Source: Gaiellasilicea sp035556515
GTDB lineage: Bacteria > Actinomycetota > Thermoleophilia > Gaiellales > Gaiellaceae
DNA: 30,188 nucleotides
Reading direction: 5' to 3'
Assembly (NCBI GenBank): GCA_035556515.1
Contig: DATMEO010000064.1
Coordinates: 1-30,188, forward strand
Shown piece by piece: positions 15,672-25,500 of the stretch. How positions within the stretch are numbered: the stretch's first letter is position 1; each line of letters begins with the position of its first letter. Position numbers and translations under genes: made by a program. The notes under the pieces are model-generated. The model was not told the origin of the DNA. It did not search any database and saw only the letters and a list, made by a program, of their open reading frames with translations.

Positions 15672-16651
15672 TGCTGGCCGGCTTCACAGGCGTCACCGAT
15701 CCCGGCCGGCGGCGGCGCCGGAACGAGGACGCCTACGTCGCCGTGCCGCCGCTGTTCGCGATCGCGGACGGGATGGGCGGCGCCCAGGCGGGCGAGGTCG
15801 CGTCCGGGCTGGCCGCGGCCGTGCTCGAGGAGGCGACCGGCGACGAGCGCGGCGAAGAGCGCGTCGCCTCCCTGATCCAGGAGGCGAACCGGCGGGTTTT
15901 CCAGCGCTCGAGCGAGGACGCGACCACGTCGGGAATGGGGACGACGATGACGGTCGCGCTCCTCGACAACGCCGACGGCACGATCGCGTTCGGCCACGTC
16001 GGCGACTCGCGCGCCTACCGCGTCCGCGGCGGCGAGCTGGAGCAGCTCACGGACGACCATTCGCTCGTGGGCGAGCTGGTGCGCAGCGGGCGGCTCTCGC
16101 CCGAGGAGGCGGAGAGCCATCCCCAGCGCTCCGTGATCACGCGAGCGCTCGGCACCGAACCGAACGTCGACGTCGACACGTTCACCGTCGGGGCCGAGCA
16201 GGGCGACATCTACCTGCTCTGCTCGGACGGGCTGACGGACATGATCCCGCCCCGCGACATCCTCGCCGCGGTCGAGGCGAGCGACGGTCTCGACGAGGCG
16301 GCGCGCGCGCTCGTCGGCGCCGCCAACGCCGGCGGCGGCGAGGACAACATCACTGTCGTCCTCTTTCAGATCGACGGTCAGGACGGCGCGGCCGACCTGG
16401 GGGAGACGGCCCGGCTGCCGGCCGCTGTCGAGCCGGAGCATGACGACGAGGACACGCTCTCGCCGCTCGACGCAGTCCCTGCGGTCGACACGGCGGTGAT
16501 TCCGGCTGCGGTGGTCGAGGAGCACCTGCAGCAGGTCGAGGCGGACACGCCGAAGCGGTCCGAGCCACGCCGCCGGATCCTGCCGCTCGTGCTGCTGATC
16601 CTCCTGCTCATCGCGCTCGTCGCGCTCGCACTCTGGGGGCTGACCCGCTGA
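15671..16651 (+). CDS. pstP: PP2C-type Ser/Thr phosphatase
   Basis: A 326-aa metal-dependent phosphatase that reverses the kinases of this cluster. The motifs in order are RRRRNEDAY (metal and phosphate site), DGMGG (33-37), GTTMTVALL, GHVGDSRAY, CSDGLTDM and EDNITVV, all with their metal aspartates. An acidic linker (about 240-295) leads to one membrane helix (about 302-323), and the protein ends three residues later (LTR). M. tuberculosis PstP has a large extracellular part after this helix; here there is none. It overlaps fhaB and rodA genes at both ends, so its level is tied to theirs. Confidence 0.96.
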   Translation: MLAGFTGVTDPGRRRRRNEDAYVAVPPLFAIADGMGGAQAGEVASGLAAAVLEEATGDERGEERVASLIQEANRRVFQRSSEDATTSGMGTTMTVALLDNADGTIAFGHVGDSRAYRVRGGELEQLTDDHSLVGELVRSGRLSPEEAESHPQRSVITRALGTEPNVDVDTFTVGAEQGDIYLLCSDGLTDMIPPRDILAAVEASDGLDEAARALVGAANAGGGEDNITVVLFQIDGQDGAADLGETARLPAAVEPEHDDEDTLSPLDAVPAVDTAVIPAAVVEEHLQQVEADTPKRSEPRRRILPLVLLILLLIALVALALWGLTR

Positions 16652-17970
16652 GCCTGCGAAACCGTGAGCTGCTGAACCTGATCGCCGTGGGCCTGCTCAC
16701 GGCGATTGGCTTTGCGAGCGTCTACATCGCCCGCTCGGAGCCGTCGGAGCTCAGCACCGGCTCGCTCACCTACGCCGGGATCTTCATGGCGCTCTACCTG
16801 GCGGCACACTTCGTCGTCCGCTACGCCGCGCCCTACGCCGACCCGGTGCTGCTACCGCTGGCGGCGCTGCTCTCCGCGATCGGCGTGACGCTGATCTACA
16901 GGCTGAAGCCGGACGACGCGTTCCGGCAGAGCCTCTGGATCGTGATCGGCGTCGCTCTCTTCGCGCTGACGCTCTACGCGTTCCGCCGCGACTACCGCAT
17001 CCTGGAGCAGTACAAGTACCTGTTCGGGATCACGGCAATCGGCCTGATGATGCTGCCGGCGCTGCCGGGGATCGGCCAGACGATCAACGGCGCGCGGCTG
17101 TGGGTGAAGGTGGGCTCGTTCCAGTTCCAGCCGGGCGAGCTGGCGAAGATCTTCCTGATCGTCTTCCTCGCCGGCTACCTACGCGACAAGCGCGAGGTGC
17201 TCGCCCAGGGGCGGCTGAAGGACTTTGGGCCGCTGCTCCTGATCTGGGGCGCGGCGATGCTCGTGCTCGTCCAGACCAACGACCTCGGCAGCGCGCTGCT
17301 CCAGTTCGGGATCTTCCTGGCGATGCTCTACGTCGCCACCGGCCGGGCCGCGTACGCGCTTGCCGGGCTCGCGCTCTTCGTCGCGGGCGCGGCGTTCGTC
17401 TACCGCTACGTCTCGCACGTGCAGGAGCGCGTGACGATCTGGCTGAGCCCGTGGACCGACGATCCCGTCTTCTGCGCGCAGACCGGCGAGCTCGCGCTCC
17501 GGCAAGACTGCGGCTCCTTCCAGCTCGTCAAGAGCCTCTACTCGATCGGCAACGGCGGCTTCGCCGGGACGGGGCTCGGCAAGGGCACGTTCACGACCAC
17601 CGCCGGCGACCCGATCATCCCCTACCTCAACACCGACTTCATCTACTCCGCGATCGCGCAGGAGCTCGGTCTTGTCGGCGCCGCGGGCCTCCTGCTCGTC
17701 TTCATGCTCTTCGTCGCGCGCGGCTTCCGCGTGGCACTGCTCGCCGACGACGGCTTCTCGAAGCTGCTCGCGGCGGGGCTCACGTTCGGCTTCGCGCTGC
17801 AGACGTTCATCATCGTCGGCGGCGTCCTGCGGGTGATCCCGCTGACGGGGATCACGCTCCCGTTCGTCTCCTACGGCGGCTCCAGCGTCGTCGCCAACTT
17901 CATTCTGCTGGCGCTGCTGCTGCACGTGTCCAACCGGGCGAACATGCAAGCGGCACGAGGTCGGACATGA
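16648..17970 (+). CDS. rodA: SEDS family peptidoglycan glycosyltransferase (RodA/FtsW)
   Basis: A ten-helix membrane enzyme that polymerises lipid II into glycan strands with its partner PBP. The SEDS marks are the GQTINGARLWVKVG region, NDLGSALL, the catalytic aspartate in NTDFIYSAIAQE (about residue 330) and the C-terminal VIPLTGITLPFVSYGGSS. RodA rather than FtsW is inferred from cluster order. The start is a problem: the first ATG/GTG/TTG (GTG 16687) would cut helix 1 in half. Reading from CTG at 16648 gives LSLRNRELLNLIAVG, a full helix, and a CTGA overlap with the pstP stop after a GGGGGC. I therefore propose CTG. An extracellular loop (about 272-287) holds two cysteines. Confidence 0.93.
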   Translation: MSLRNRELLNLIAVGLLTAIGFASVYIARSEPSELSTGSLTYAGIFMALYLAAHFVVRYAAPYADPVLLPLAALLSAIGVTLIYRLKPDDAFRQSLWIVIGVALFALTLYAFRRDYRILEQYKYLFGITAIGLMMLPALPGIGQTINGARLWVKVGSFQFQPGELAKIFLIVFLAGYLRDKREVLAQGRLKDFGPLLLIWGAAMLVLVQTNDLGSALLQFGIFLAMLYVATGRAAYALAGLALFVAGAAFVYRYVSHVQERVTIWLSPWTDDPVFCAQTGELALRQDCGSFQLVKSLYSIGNGGFAGTGLGKGTFTTTAGDPIIPYLNTDFIYSAIAQELGLVGAAGLLLVFMLFVARGFRVALLADDGFSKLLAAGLTFGFALQTFIIVGGVLRVIPLTGITLPFVSYGGSSVVANFILLALLLHVSNRANMQAARGRT

Positions 17971-17980
17971 GGGGTCGCAC

Positions 17981-19453
17981 GTGAACAAGCAGATCACCCG
18001 TCTCGCTCTGACCGGGGTCGGCCTGATCGTCTCGCTCGTCGTCGCGACGACGTACTGGCAGGCCTGGGCGGCAGGCGACCTCGCCGACCGGCAGGACAAC
18101 CAGATCCAGCGGGTCGCGCAGTTCACGATCGAGCGCGGCGAGATCCGCGGCAACGGGGTCGTCTGGGCGACGAACCGGCAGGAGGAGAAGGCCGGCCGGA
18201 CGTTCTACTTCCGCGAGTACCCGCAGCGCGGGCTCGCCGCCCACGTCGTCGGCTACTCGACGCAGTCGCGCTTCCGCACCGGCCTCGAGCGCTCGCTGAA
18301 CGACTACCTGACCGGTCAGAACGCGAACCTCTCGACCGTGCTCGAGACGTTCGTCGACAAGGCCAAGGGCGCGACCATCCAGGGCAACGACCTTCGCCTG
18401 ACGCTGGTTCCCCGCGCGCAGCGTGCCGCCCAGAACGCGCTCGGCAGCCGCTGCGGTGCGGTCGTCGCGCTCGACGTCGAGACCGGGAAGGTGCTGACGA
18501 TGTACTCCTCGCCGACGTACGACCCCAACCTCGTCGAGGGCGACTTCGACCGGGTGACGGGCGTCGGCGCCGACTGCAAGCGGCCGGACGCGCTGCTCAA
18601 CCGCGCCACCGCAGGCCTCTACGCCCCGGGCTCGATCTTCAAGGTCGTGACCGCCTCCGCGGCGATCGACTCCGGCCGCTTCACGGCCGACTCGAGCTTC
18701 GTCGACCCCGGCTACTGCGAGGTGTACGGGAAGCGGGTGAACAACTACGACACGACCCGGCCGTTCGGGAGGCTCGACCTGCACACGGCGCTCGTCAACT
18801 CGGTCAACTCGGTCTTCTGCAACATCGGCAAGGAGCTGGGCGCGAGGTTCCTCGTCGACTACATGAAGCGGTTCGGGTTCTACGCCTTGCCGCCGCTCGA
18901 GACGCCGGCGAACGAGCGCGCGCCGAGCGGCATCTACCAGGGCACGGAGCTGTTCGACCCCGCGGAGGACACCGACGTCGATCCCGGCCGGCTGGCGTTC
19001 GGGCAGGAGCGGCTGCTGGTGACGCCCCTGCAGATGGCCATGGTCGCGGCCACGATCGCAAACGACGGCGTCGTGATGAAGCCGCAGGTGGTCGACCGGA
19101 TCGTCGCGCCCGACGGCTCGGTCGTCGTCCGCTCGAAGCCCGAGGAGCTCGGCCGCGCGATCAAGCCCGAGACCGCACAGGTCGTCGCGGCGATGATGAA
19201 GGACGCGGTCGAGGAGGGCACGGGCACGGCGGCCCGGATCTCCGGCCTCACGGTCGGCGGCAAGACGGGCACCGCCGAGACCGGGATCGCCGGCCTGAAC
19301 ACGACGTGGTTCATCAGCTACGCGGGAAAGGACCGTCCCCAGGTCGCGATCGCAGTCGTCGTCGAGCAGCAGAACTCGACCGGCGGCGAGACGGCAGCGC
19401 CCGTCGCCCGGGAGGTCTTGCAGGCCCTCCTCGGGTCCACGGCGAACTCCTAA
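17981..19453 (+). CDS. pbpA: Class B penicillin-binding protein (transpeptidase)
   Basis: PbpA crosslinks peptidoglycan as the partner of the SEDS enzyme before it. The 490-aa protein has one N-terminal membrane anchor (about 8-29), a pedestal domain and a transpeptidase domain. The catalytic Ser218 lies in SIFK (218-221), the second motif is SVN (274-276) and the third is KTG (428-430). The start is GTG at 17981 behind GAGGGG. Four extracytoplasmic cysteines (158, 199, 246, 280) may form disulfides. It lies ten bases after rodA, in the same order as mycobacterial rodA-pbpA. Confidence 0.96.
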   Translation: MNKQITRLALTGVGLIVSLVVATTYWQAWAAGDLADRQDNQIQRVAQFTIERGEIRGNGVVWATNRQEEKAGRTFYFREYPQRGLAAHVVGYSTQSRFRTGLERSLNDYLTGQNANLSTVLETFVDKAKGATIQGNDLRLTLVPRAQRAAQNALGSRCGAVVALDVETGKVLTMYSSPTYDPNLVEGDFDRVTGVGADCKRPDALLNRATAGLYAPGSIFKVVTASAAIDSGRFTADSSFVDPGYCEVYGKRVNNYDTTRPFGRLDLHTALVNSVNSVFCNIGKELGARFLVDYMKRFGFYALPPLETPANERAPSGIYQGTELFDPAEDTDVDPGRLAFGQERLLVTPLQMAMVAATIANDGVVMKPQVVDRIVAPDGSVVVRSKPEELGRAIKPETAQVVAAMMKDAVEEGTGTAARISGLTVGGKTGTAETGIAGLNTTWFISYAGKDRPQVAIAVVVEQQNSTGGETAAPVAREVLQALLGSTANS

Positions 19454-19464
19454 CCTGTCCTTTT

Positions 19465-21384
19465 ATGGCCTCCGGCGACCACCTCATCGACACGCTCTTC
19501 GACGGGCGCTACCTGATCATCAGGAAGCTCGGCTCGGGCGGAATGGCGAACGTCTACCTCGCCTCAGACCAGGAGCTCGGTCGCCGCGTCGCGATCAAGA
19601 TTCTCGACGACCGGCACGCCCGCGACGATCAGTTCGTCGAGCGCTTCCGCCGTGAGGCTCAGAACGCCGCCGGCCTCTCGCATCCGAGCATCGTCTCGAT
19701 CTACGACCGCGGCGAGGCGGAGGGCACGTACTACATCGCGATGGAGTACGTCGAGGGGCGGACGCTGAAGGAGCTGCTCGTCGCGCGCGGCCCCTCGCCG
19801 CTCGGGATCGCGATCGACTACACGCGCCAGATCCTCTCGGCGCTCCGCTTCGCGCACCGGAACGGGATCGTCCACCGCGACATCAAGCCGCACAACGTGA
19901 TCGTCGACGGCGAGGGCCGCGTCAAGGTGATGGACTTCGGGATCGCGCGCGCCGGCGCCGCCAGCCAGATGACGGAGGCCGGCTCGATCATCGGCACCGC
20001 GCAGTACCTCTCGCCCGAGCAGGCGCGCGGCGCGCCCGTCGATCAAACGTCCGATCTCTACTCGACCGGGATCGTGCTCTACGAGCTGCTCACCGGCACC
20101 GTCCCCTTCAACGGCGAGACGCCCGTCGAGATCGCCATGAAGCATCTTTCGCAGGTTCCGGCGCCGCCCTCGACGCACCGGTCCGAGATCCCGCGCGACC
20201 TCGACTACGTCGCGCTCCGCGCGCTCGCCAAGGATCCCTCAGACCGCTACCACTCGGCCGAGGAGATGGACTCCGACCTCGAGCGGATCGCGCGCGGGAT
20301 CGGCGTCTCCGCCGAGACGGCCGAGGCGGCAACGACGGTGCTCTCGCGTACGGACGTCGGCGAGGCGGCGACGACGGTCCGCCCCGCCGCGGCGACGACG
20401 TACACGCCCGGCCGCTACTACGAGTACGACGAGCCGGCGCGTCGGCGCTCGATCTGGCCGTGGCTCCTCGGCACGCTGCTCGTGGCGCTCGCGCTGGTCG
20501 GCGGCTGGTTTGCGTGGCAGGAGCTCGACTCGCGGCTGGACGCGGCGAAGCCGGTTGCCGTTCCCGATGTCGAGGGCAGCGTCGAGCGCCTCGCGGTGCA
20601 GGAGATCGAAGATGCGGGACTCCAGGCGCTGGTCGACCGCAAGCCGAACGACGACGGGGTCAAGCCGGGCATCGTCTTCGAGCAGCTCCCACAACCCGGC
20701 GACCGGATCGAGCGCGGCAACCTCGTCACGATCGTCGTCTCGACCGGCCCGTCGAAGGTGCGGGTCCCGACCGTCTTGGGCGAGAGCCGCGACCGGGCCG
20801 TCTCCCAGCTGACCGCGGCCGGTCTGGAACCGAACGTCGTCCCGGTCAACTCGCTGGAACCGGTCGACACCGTGCTCGCGACCGCTCCCGCGGGCGGAAC
20901 CGAGGTGATCGTCGGCACGACGGTCCGCGTCAACGTCTCCAAGGGCCCGAAGCCGATCGCGGTGCCGAACGTGGTCGGGATGCCGTTCGAGAGCGCCGAG
21001 TCGACGCTCCAGGGCGCCGGCTTCGCCGTCTCGCGCGAAGACGTCGAGGATGCCGACCAGCCCGAAGGCGTCGTCGTCGGACAGAGCCCCGCAGCGGGGA
21101 CACAGCAGAGCAAGGGCTCCGTGATCACGCTCCAGGTCTCGCAGGGCCCGCAGACGTCTCAGGTGCCCGACGTGACGAGCCAGACAGAGGCGGACGCGAC
21201 CACCCAGCTGACCGAATCGGGCTTCGAGGTCCAAGCGGTCGAGGAGATCGTCGACACCGAGGATCTCGACGGCCGCGTGCTCACACAGGACCCCGAGGGC
21301 GGCACCGACGCCGAGCAGGGAACCACGGTCGTGATCGTGGTCGGCCGCTTCGAGGCTCAAACCGAGACGACGACACCGCCGTGA
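19465..21384 (+). CDS. pknB: PASTA-domain Ser/Thr kinase PknB
   Basis: A 639-aa sensor kinase of cell-wall growth. The kinase domain (about 15-275) has GSGGMANV, Lys45, Asp139 in HRDIKPHN, DFG (157-159), and threonines 170 and 178 in the activation loop before SPE. A Thr/Ala-rich juxtamembrane stretch (about 285-325, with repeated ATTV) is followed by one membrane helix (about 330-351). Four PASTA repeats follow (about 363-429, 430-495, 496-562, 563-628), which bind muropeptides or lipid II in this family. The ATG lies eleven bases after the pbpA stop with no clear ribosome site, so translation probably depends on coupling. It overlaps ddl by four bases. Confidence 0.97.
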   Translation: MASGDHLIDTLFDGRYLIIRKLGSGGMANVYLASDQELGRRVAIKILDDRHARDDQFVERFRREAQNAAGLSHPSIVSIYDRGEAEGTYYIAMEYVEGRTLKELLVARGPSPLGIAIDYTRQILSALRFAHRNGIVHRDIKPHNVIVDGEGRVKVMDFGIARAGAASQMTEAGSIIGTAQYLSPEQARGAPVDQTSDLYSTGIVLYELLTGTVPFNGETPVEIAMKHLSQVPAPPSTHRSEIPRDLDYVALRALAKDPSDRYHSAEEMDSDLERIARGIGVSAETAEAATTVLSRTDVGEAATTVRPAAATTYTPGRYYEYDEPARRRSIWPWLLGTLLVALALVGGWFAWQELDSRLDAAKPVAVPDVEGSVERLAVQEIEDAGLQALVDRKPNDDGVKPGIVFEQLPQPGDRIERGNLVTIVVSTGPSKVRVPTVLGESRDRAVSQLTAAGLEPNVVPVNSLEPVDTVLATAPAGGTEVIVGTTVRVNVSKGPKPIAVPNVVGMPFESAESTLQGAGFAVSREDVEDADQPEGVVVGQSPAAGTQQSKGSVITLQVSQGPQTSQVPDVTSQTEADATTQLTESGFEVQAVEEIVDTEDLDGRVLTQDPEGGTDAEQGTTVVIVVGRFEAQTETTTPP

Positions 21385-22403
21385 GCCGGCGGATTCGCGT
21401 CGCCGTCGTCGCCGGCGGCCGCTCCAGCGAGCACGAAATCTCGCTCGCGTCAGCCCGCTCCGTGCTCGAAGCGCTTGATCCGGAGCGCTACGAGACGACG
21501 ACGATCGCGATCGGCCGGGACGGCCGCTGGGAGCTCGAGGGGCCAAGTAACAGTCTGTTACAAGGCGGCGTCGCGGAGACGCTGCCCGTCCTCGCCGACT
21601 CGAGGCCCGCCGAGGCGCTCGGGGCCGTCGATGTCGTCCTGCCGGTGCTGCACGGACCGTTCGGCGAGGACGGCACCGTCCAGGGCCTGCTCGAGCTCGC
21701 GGGCGTTCCCTACGTCGGAGCGGGCGTCGCCGCGTCGGCACTCTGCATGGACAAGGACCTCTTCAAGGCGGTGCTGCGCGACCGCGGCATCCCGGTCGCG
21801 CGCAACGTCACCCTGCGGCTCGGGGACGGAATCCAGAACCCCTTCGGCTACCCCGTCTTCGTCAAGCCGGCGCGGCTCGGCTCCTCGGTCGGGATCTCGA
21901 AGGCGCACGACGAGGCAGAGCTCGAGGCGGCGGTCGCGCTCGCGCGCCGCCACGACGAGAAGGTGCTCGTGGAAGAGTTCGTCGCCGGCACCGAGGTCGA
22001 GTGCGGCGTGCTCGGGAACGTCCGTCCCGCTCCGCTGGCGTCCGTGGTCGGCGAGATCGTCCCCCACGCCGAGTGGTACGACTACGCCGCGAAGTACGAC
22101 GAGGGCGGCTCGGACATCATCGTCCCCGCGCGGATCCCGGAGGAGACGGCGGCCCGCGTCCAGGAGCTGGCGATCGACTCGTTCATCGCGACCGAGTGCG
22201 AGGGCATGGCCAGGGTCGACTTCTTCGTGCGCGAGGACGGCGAGGTCGTCGTCAACGAGATCAACACGATCCCCGGCTTCACCTCGACGAGCGTCTACGC
22301 GCGCCTGTTCGAGGCGTCCGGGATCCCGTACGGCGTCCTGCTCGACCGGCTGATCGAGCTCGCACTCGAACGGCACGAACGGCGCTCAGGCCTCGAGTAC
22401 TAG
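21381..22403 (+). CDS. ddl: D-alanine--D-alanine ligase
   Basis: Ddl joins two D-alanines with ATP for the peptidoglycan stem peptide; 340 aa, ATP-grasp fold. Visible blocks are VAGGRSSEHEISLAS (N-terminal substrate loop), LPVLHGPFGEDGTVQGLLEL, FVKPARLGSSVGISKA (ATP-binding), the omega-loop region YDYAAKY and the metal-binding VNEINTIPGFT. The Tyr in the YDYAAKY block is the usual D-Ala-D-Ala rather than D-Ala-D-Lac type. The start is GTG at 21381, sharing GTGA with the pknB stop. Placement at the end of the kinase cluster ties precursor supply to PknB. Its TAG is the first codon of the left inverted repeat at 22401. Confidence 0.96.
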   Translation: MSRRIRVAVVAGGRSSEHEISLASARSVLEALDPERYETTTIAIGRDGRWELEGPSNSLLQGGVAETLPVLADSRPAEALGAVDVVLPVLHGPFGEDGTVQGLLELAGVPYVGAGVAASALCMDKDLFKAVLRDRGIPVARNVTLRLGDGIQNPFGYPVFVKPARLGSSVGISKAHDEAELEAAVALARRHDEKVLVEEFVAGTEVECGVLGNVRPAPLASVVGEIVPHAEWYDYAAKYDEGGSDIIVPARIPEETAARVQELAIDSFIATECEGMARVDFFVREDGEVVVNEINTIPGFTSTSVYARLFEASGIPYGVLLDRLIELALERHERRSGLEY

Positions 22404-22565
22404 GAGGGCTCGGCGGAACGTCGCTCGTCTTCGGGACGCGATGCTCGTTCCGACGCAAGGACGCAGGGAGCGTCGATAGCGGTGCTATCGGCGCGACTGA
22501 GGACGCCGCTTCGGGGCGAGTAGCGCGGCCCGACGGCACAGCCTACGTTGCGCCGAGCCCTCCTA
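22401..22565. repeat. 165-bp element with 21-bp terminal inverted repeats
   Basis: Bases 22401-22421 and 22545-22565 are inverted copies with 20 of 21 matches, beginning TAGGAGGGCTCGGCG. Between them lies a further hairpin (22470-22480 with 22484-22494, loop GGT, one wobble). The left arm contains the ddl stop codon. The right arm encodes the last residues of the convergent cyclase, and the element's inner edge supplies its stop. There is no gene within and no T-run. It may be a small non-autonomous mobile element (MITE-like) or a large two-way terminator fold. Confidence 0.65.
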
Positions 22566-25500
22566 ACAGTCTCGTCTGCTCGGCGTGGAAGCCGAGACCG
22601 AAGCCTTCGAAGCGCTCGATCGCATCACGGATGAGCGCCTCGTCCTGCCGCGCCACGCCGAGCGCGCGCAGCGCAAACGGCCGCAGCACCGAGTTGGCCG
22701 ACGCGAGCGGCGCCGCCTCCCGCTCGACGTCCTCGAGCCGGCCGAGGGCGAGCAGACCATCCAGGCGGGTCGTCACCATCGCGGAGGTCACCATCCAGTC
22801 GTGCCCGCGGCGGGAGACGTCCTCGTCGATCATCTCCTCGACGACATCGAGCTCGTTGCGGAGCAGCGCCAGCCGGACGCGCGGGCTGAACAACCTGAAG
22901 CCGAAACCCTCGAAGGCGATCTCCAGCGCCCGCTCCTCCAGCTGCCGCGCCGCGTCGTGCGCGTCGCCGTAGGCGTGCGCGACCGCCTCGACCAGCAGCG
23001 AGCGGGCGTTGCGAATGCACGGGGTGCCGAGGTTCTCCGCGACGAGGCGCTCGACAACCGGCGCACGCTCACGGATCGACGTCCACTCGCCCATCAGCTC
23101 CTTCACCTCGAGCTCCATCGCGATCGCGTGGATCCGGTGATGCGGTGTCAGCCGCCGCGAGAGCTCAGCGTGCGAGTCGACGAGCCGCAGCGCCTCCTCG
23201 AAGCGGCCGGTCAGCGCGGCCGGCGGGACCAGCTCCTCGTAGATCTCGGTGTGGTGATCCGGATCCGCGAGCTCCGGGATCAGGGCGACCCGCTTGTGCG
23301 CCCATTCGAACGACTCCTCGTACTCGCGCTCCGCGAACGCGGCCGACGCGCGCGCGCCCCAGGCGTACGAGCGCAGTACCAGATCGCCCGACTGCTCGGC
23401 GAGCGCGCTCCCTTCGAGCGCCGCCGCACGCTCCTCCGACGGATTCCAGTACGCCCGCGCGATCAGCGCCCGGGCGCGCGCCGGGCTCTCCGGCTCGGCG
23501 AGCTCGAGCGCCTGCCGGATCCAGCCCTCGATCTCCTCGTGCTCGGGACGTCGCGGCCACATGCCCGACCGGATCGAGGTCTGGAAGGCGAGGTCGCCGA
23601 GCATGTCCGCCTGCTCCTGCGCGTCGTCGGTCAGCTTCAACGCCCGCTTCATCGCCTCCCAGAAGCGCTCGCCGTCGAACTTGAGCGCGCTTGCACGGCC
23701 GATCTCGCGCCAGAGCCCGGAGCGCTCGTGCGGGTCGCAGAGCTCCAGTGCGCGCTGGAGGCCGGCCACGCCCTCGTCCAGGTCATAGCGCCTGATTGCC
23801 AGCTCGGCGGCACGGCGGAGCCACCGGACCGCGCGCACGCGCAGCCGCTCGAGCTCCTCGGTCGCATCCGCCCAGGCGAGATCGGCGTCCTCCGGCCCCG
23901 CCGCCTGCGCGTAGTGATGGGCGAGCAGAGCCGCGTCCTCGTCGCGTCCACCGCCCGTGCGCTCGAGCCAGGCGGCGAAGTCGGCGTGCAGCCTCGCTCG
24001 CCGCGCCTTCGGAACGCTGCCGTAGACGACCTCGCGCGTGAGCGCGTGCTTGAACGCGTACTCGATCTCACCGCCGAGCGACGAGCCGGGCCGGCGACGG
24101 ATGAAATCCCGGTCTTCGAGGACGGCCCAGTCGACGTTCTCGCCGCCGACGAGCTCGAGCGTCGGGCCGCTCCAGAAGATCCGGCCGATCACAGAGGCCG
24201 CCTGCAGTGCCGCCTTGTCGCCGCTCGCAAGCCGGTCGACGCGCGCCGAGAGGATCGCCTGGACCGAATCGGGCAGGTCCTCGACGACGGTTCCCGTCTC
24301 GACGAAGGCGGCCAGGAGCTCCTCGAGGAAGAACGGGTTTCCCTCCGCCCGCTCGACCAGGGCAGACCGCGTCTCGGCGGAGAGCTCGCCCGGCACGAGC
24401 TCGTCGAGCATCGCCGCCGACTCGACCGGCGAGAGCGCGTCCAGCCACACGAGCGACGCGTTGCGGCGCCCGCCGCCCCAGGCGGGCCGACGGTCGAGCA
24501 GCTCCGGGCGAGCCGTGCCGATCACGAGCAGCGGCCCGCGCACGTCGCGGGCAACCCGCTCGAGCAGGTCGAGCAGCGGATCCTCGGCCCAGTGCAGGTC
24601 CTCGACCAGCACAACGGTCGGCGTCGCCGCCGTCAGCTCGCTCAGGAGCTCGACCCACGCTTCCTGGAAGAGCTCGCGCACGGCCAGCGGGTGCGCCTCG
24701 CCCGCGACGTCGAGTCCGAGGGCAAGACCGAGGATCTCCCGGTCGCCGAGCCGCCGGCGCACCGACTCCTGCTCCTCGTTCTCGAGGATGCCAAGCTGCT
24801 CGCGGAGGATCTCCCCGAGCGCCCAGTAAGTGACGTGGCCGTACGCGAGACAGCGGCCGGTGCGCTGCAGCGGCTGCGGCGCCTGCTCGGAGAGCCAGCG
24901 CCAGAGCTCGCGCACGAGCGTCGTCTTGCCGACGCCGGCATCGCCCATCAGCGTGACCACGTGCGGCTCGCCCTGCTCGGCGGCATGACGGTAGATGGCC
25001 TGCAGCAGCGCCACCTCGGTGTCACGACCGACGAATGCCCGCGCACCGCCGCGCAGCCCGCGCGGCCGCATCAGCGTCAGCGCGCGGACGAGCTCCTGTG
25101 CGACGACCGGCTCCGTCTTGCCCTTCGCATCGACCTCGAACACCGGCCCGAGCTCGAAGGCGCCGCGGGCCATTTCGGCGGTGCGGGCGCCGACGACGAT
25201 CGCGCCCGGCTCGCTCGCCTGCTCGAGGCGGGCGGCGACGTTGACGGCGTCGCCGGTGACGAACGAGCTGCCCTCGCGCGCGCGTCCGGCGACAACCTCG
25301 CCGGTGTCTACGCCGATCCGGAGCGCGAGCGCACCCTCGAAGTCGGTCTCGAGCCGGCGCTGCATCGCAAGCGCCGCGTGCAACGCCCGCTCGGCGTGAT
25401 CCTCGTGCGCGTCAGGGACGCCGAAGACGGCCATGACCGCGTCGCCCGCGAACTTCTCGACCGTGCCTCCGGCGCGGCCGATCTCGTCGGCCATCGCGTC

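Noticed and set aside
22404..22542. Small protein gene in the gap between ddl and the cyclase gene
   Set aside because: The frames through it are explained by an inverted-repeat element; no start with a ribosome site and no known domain.
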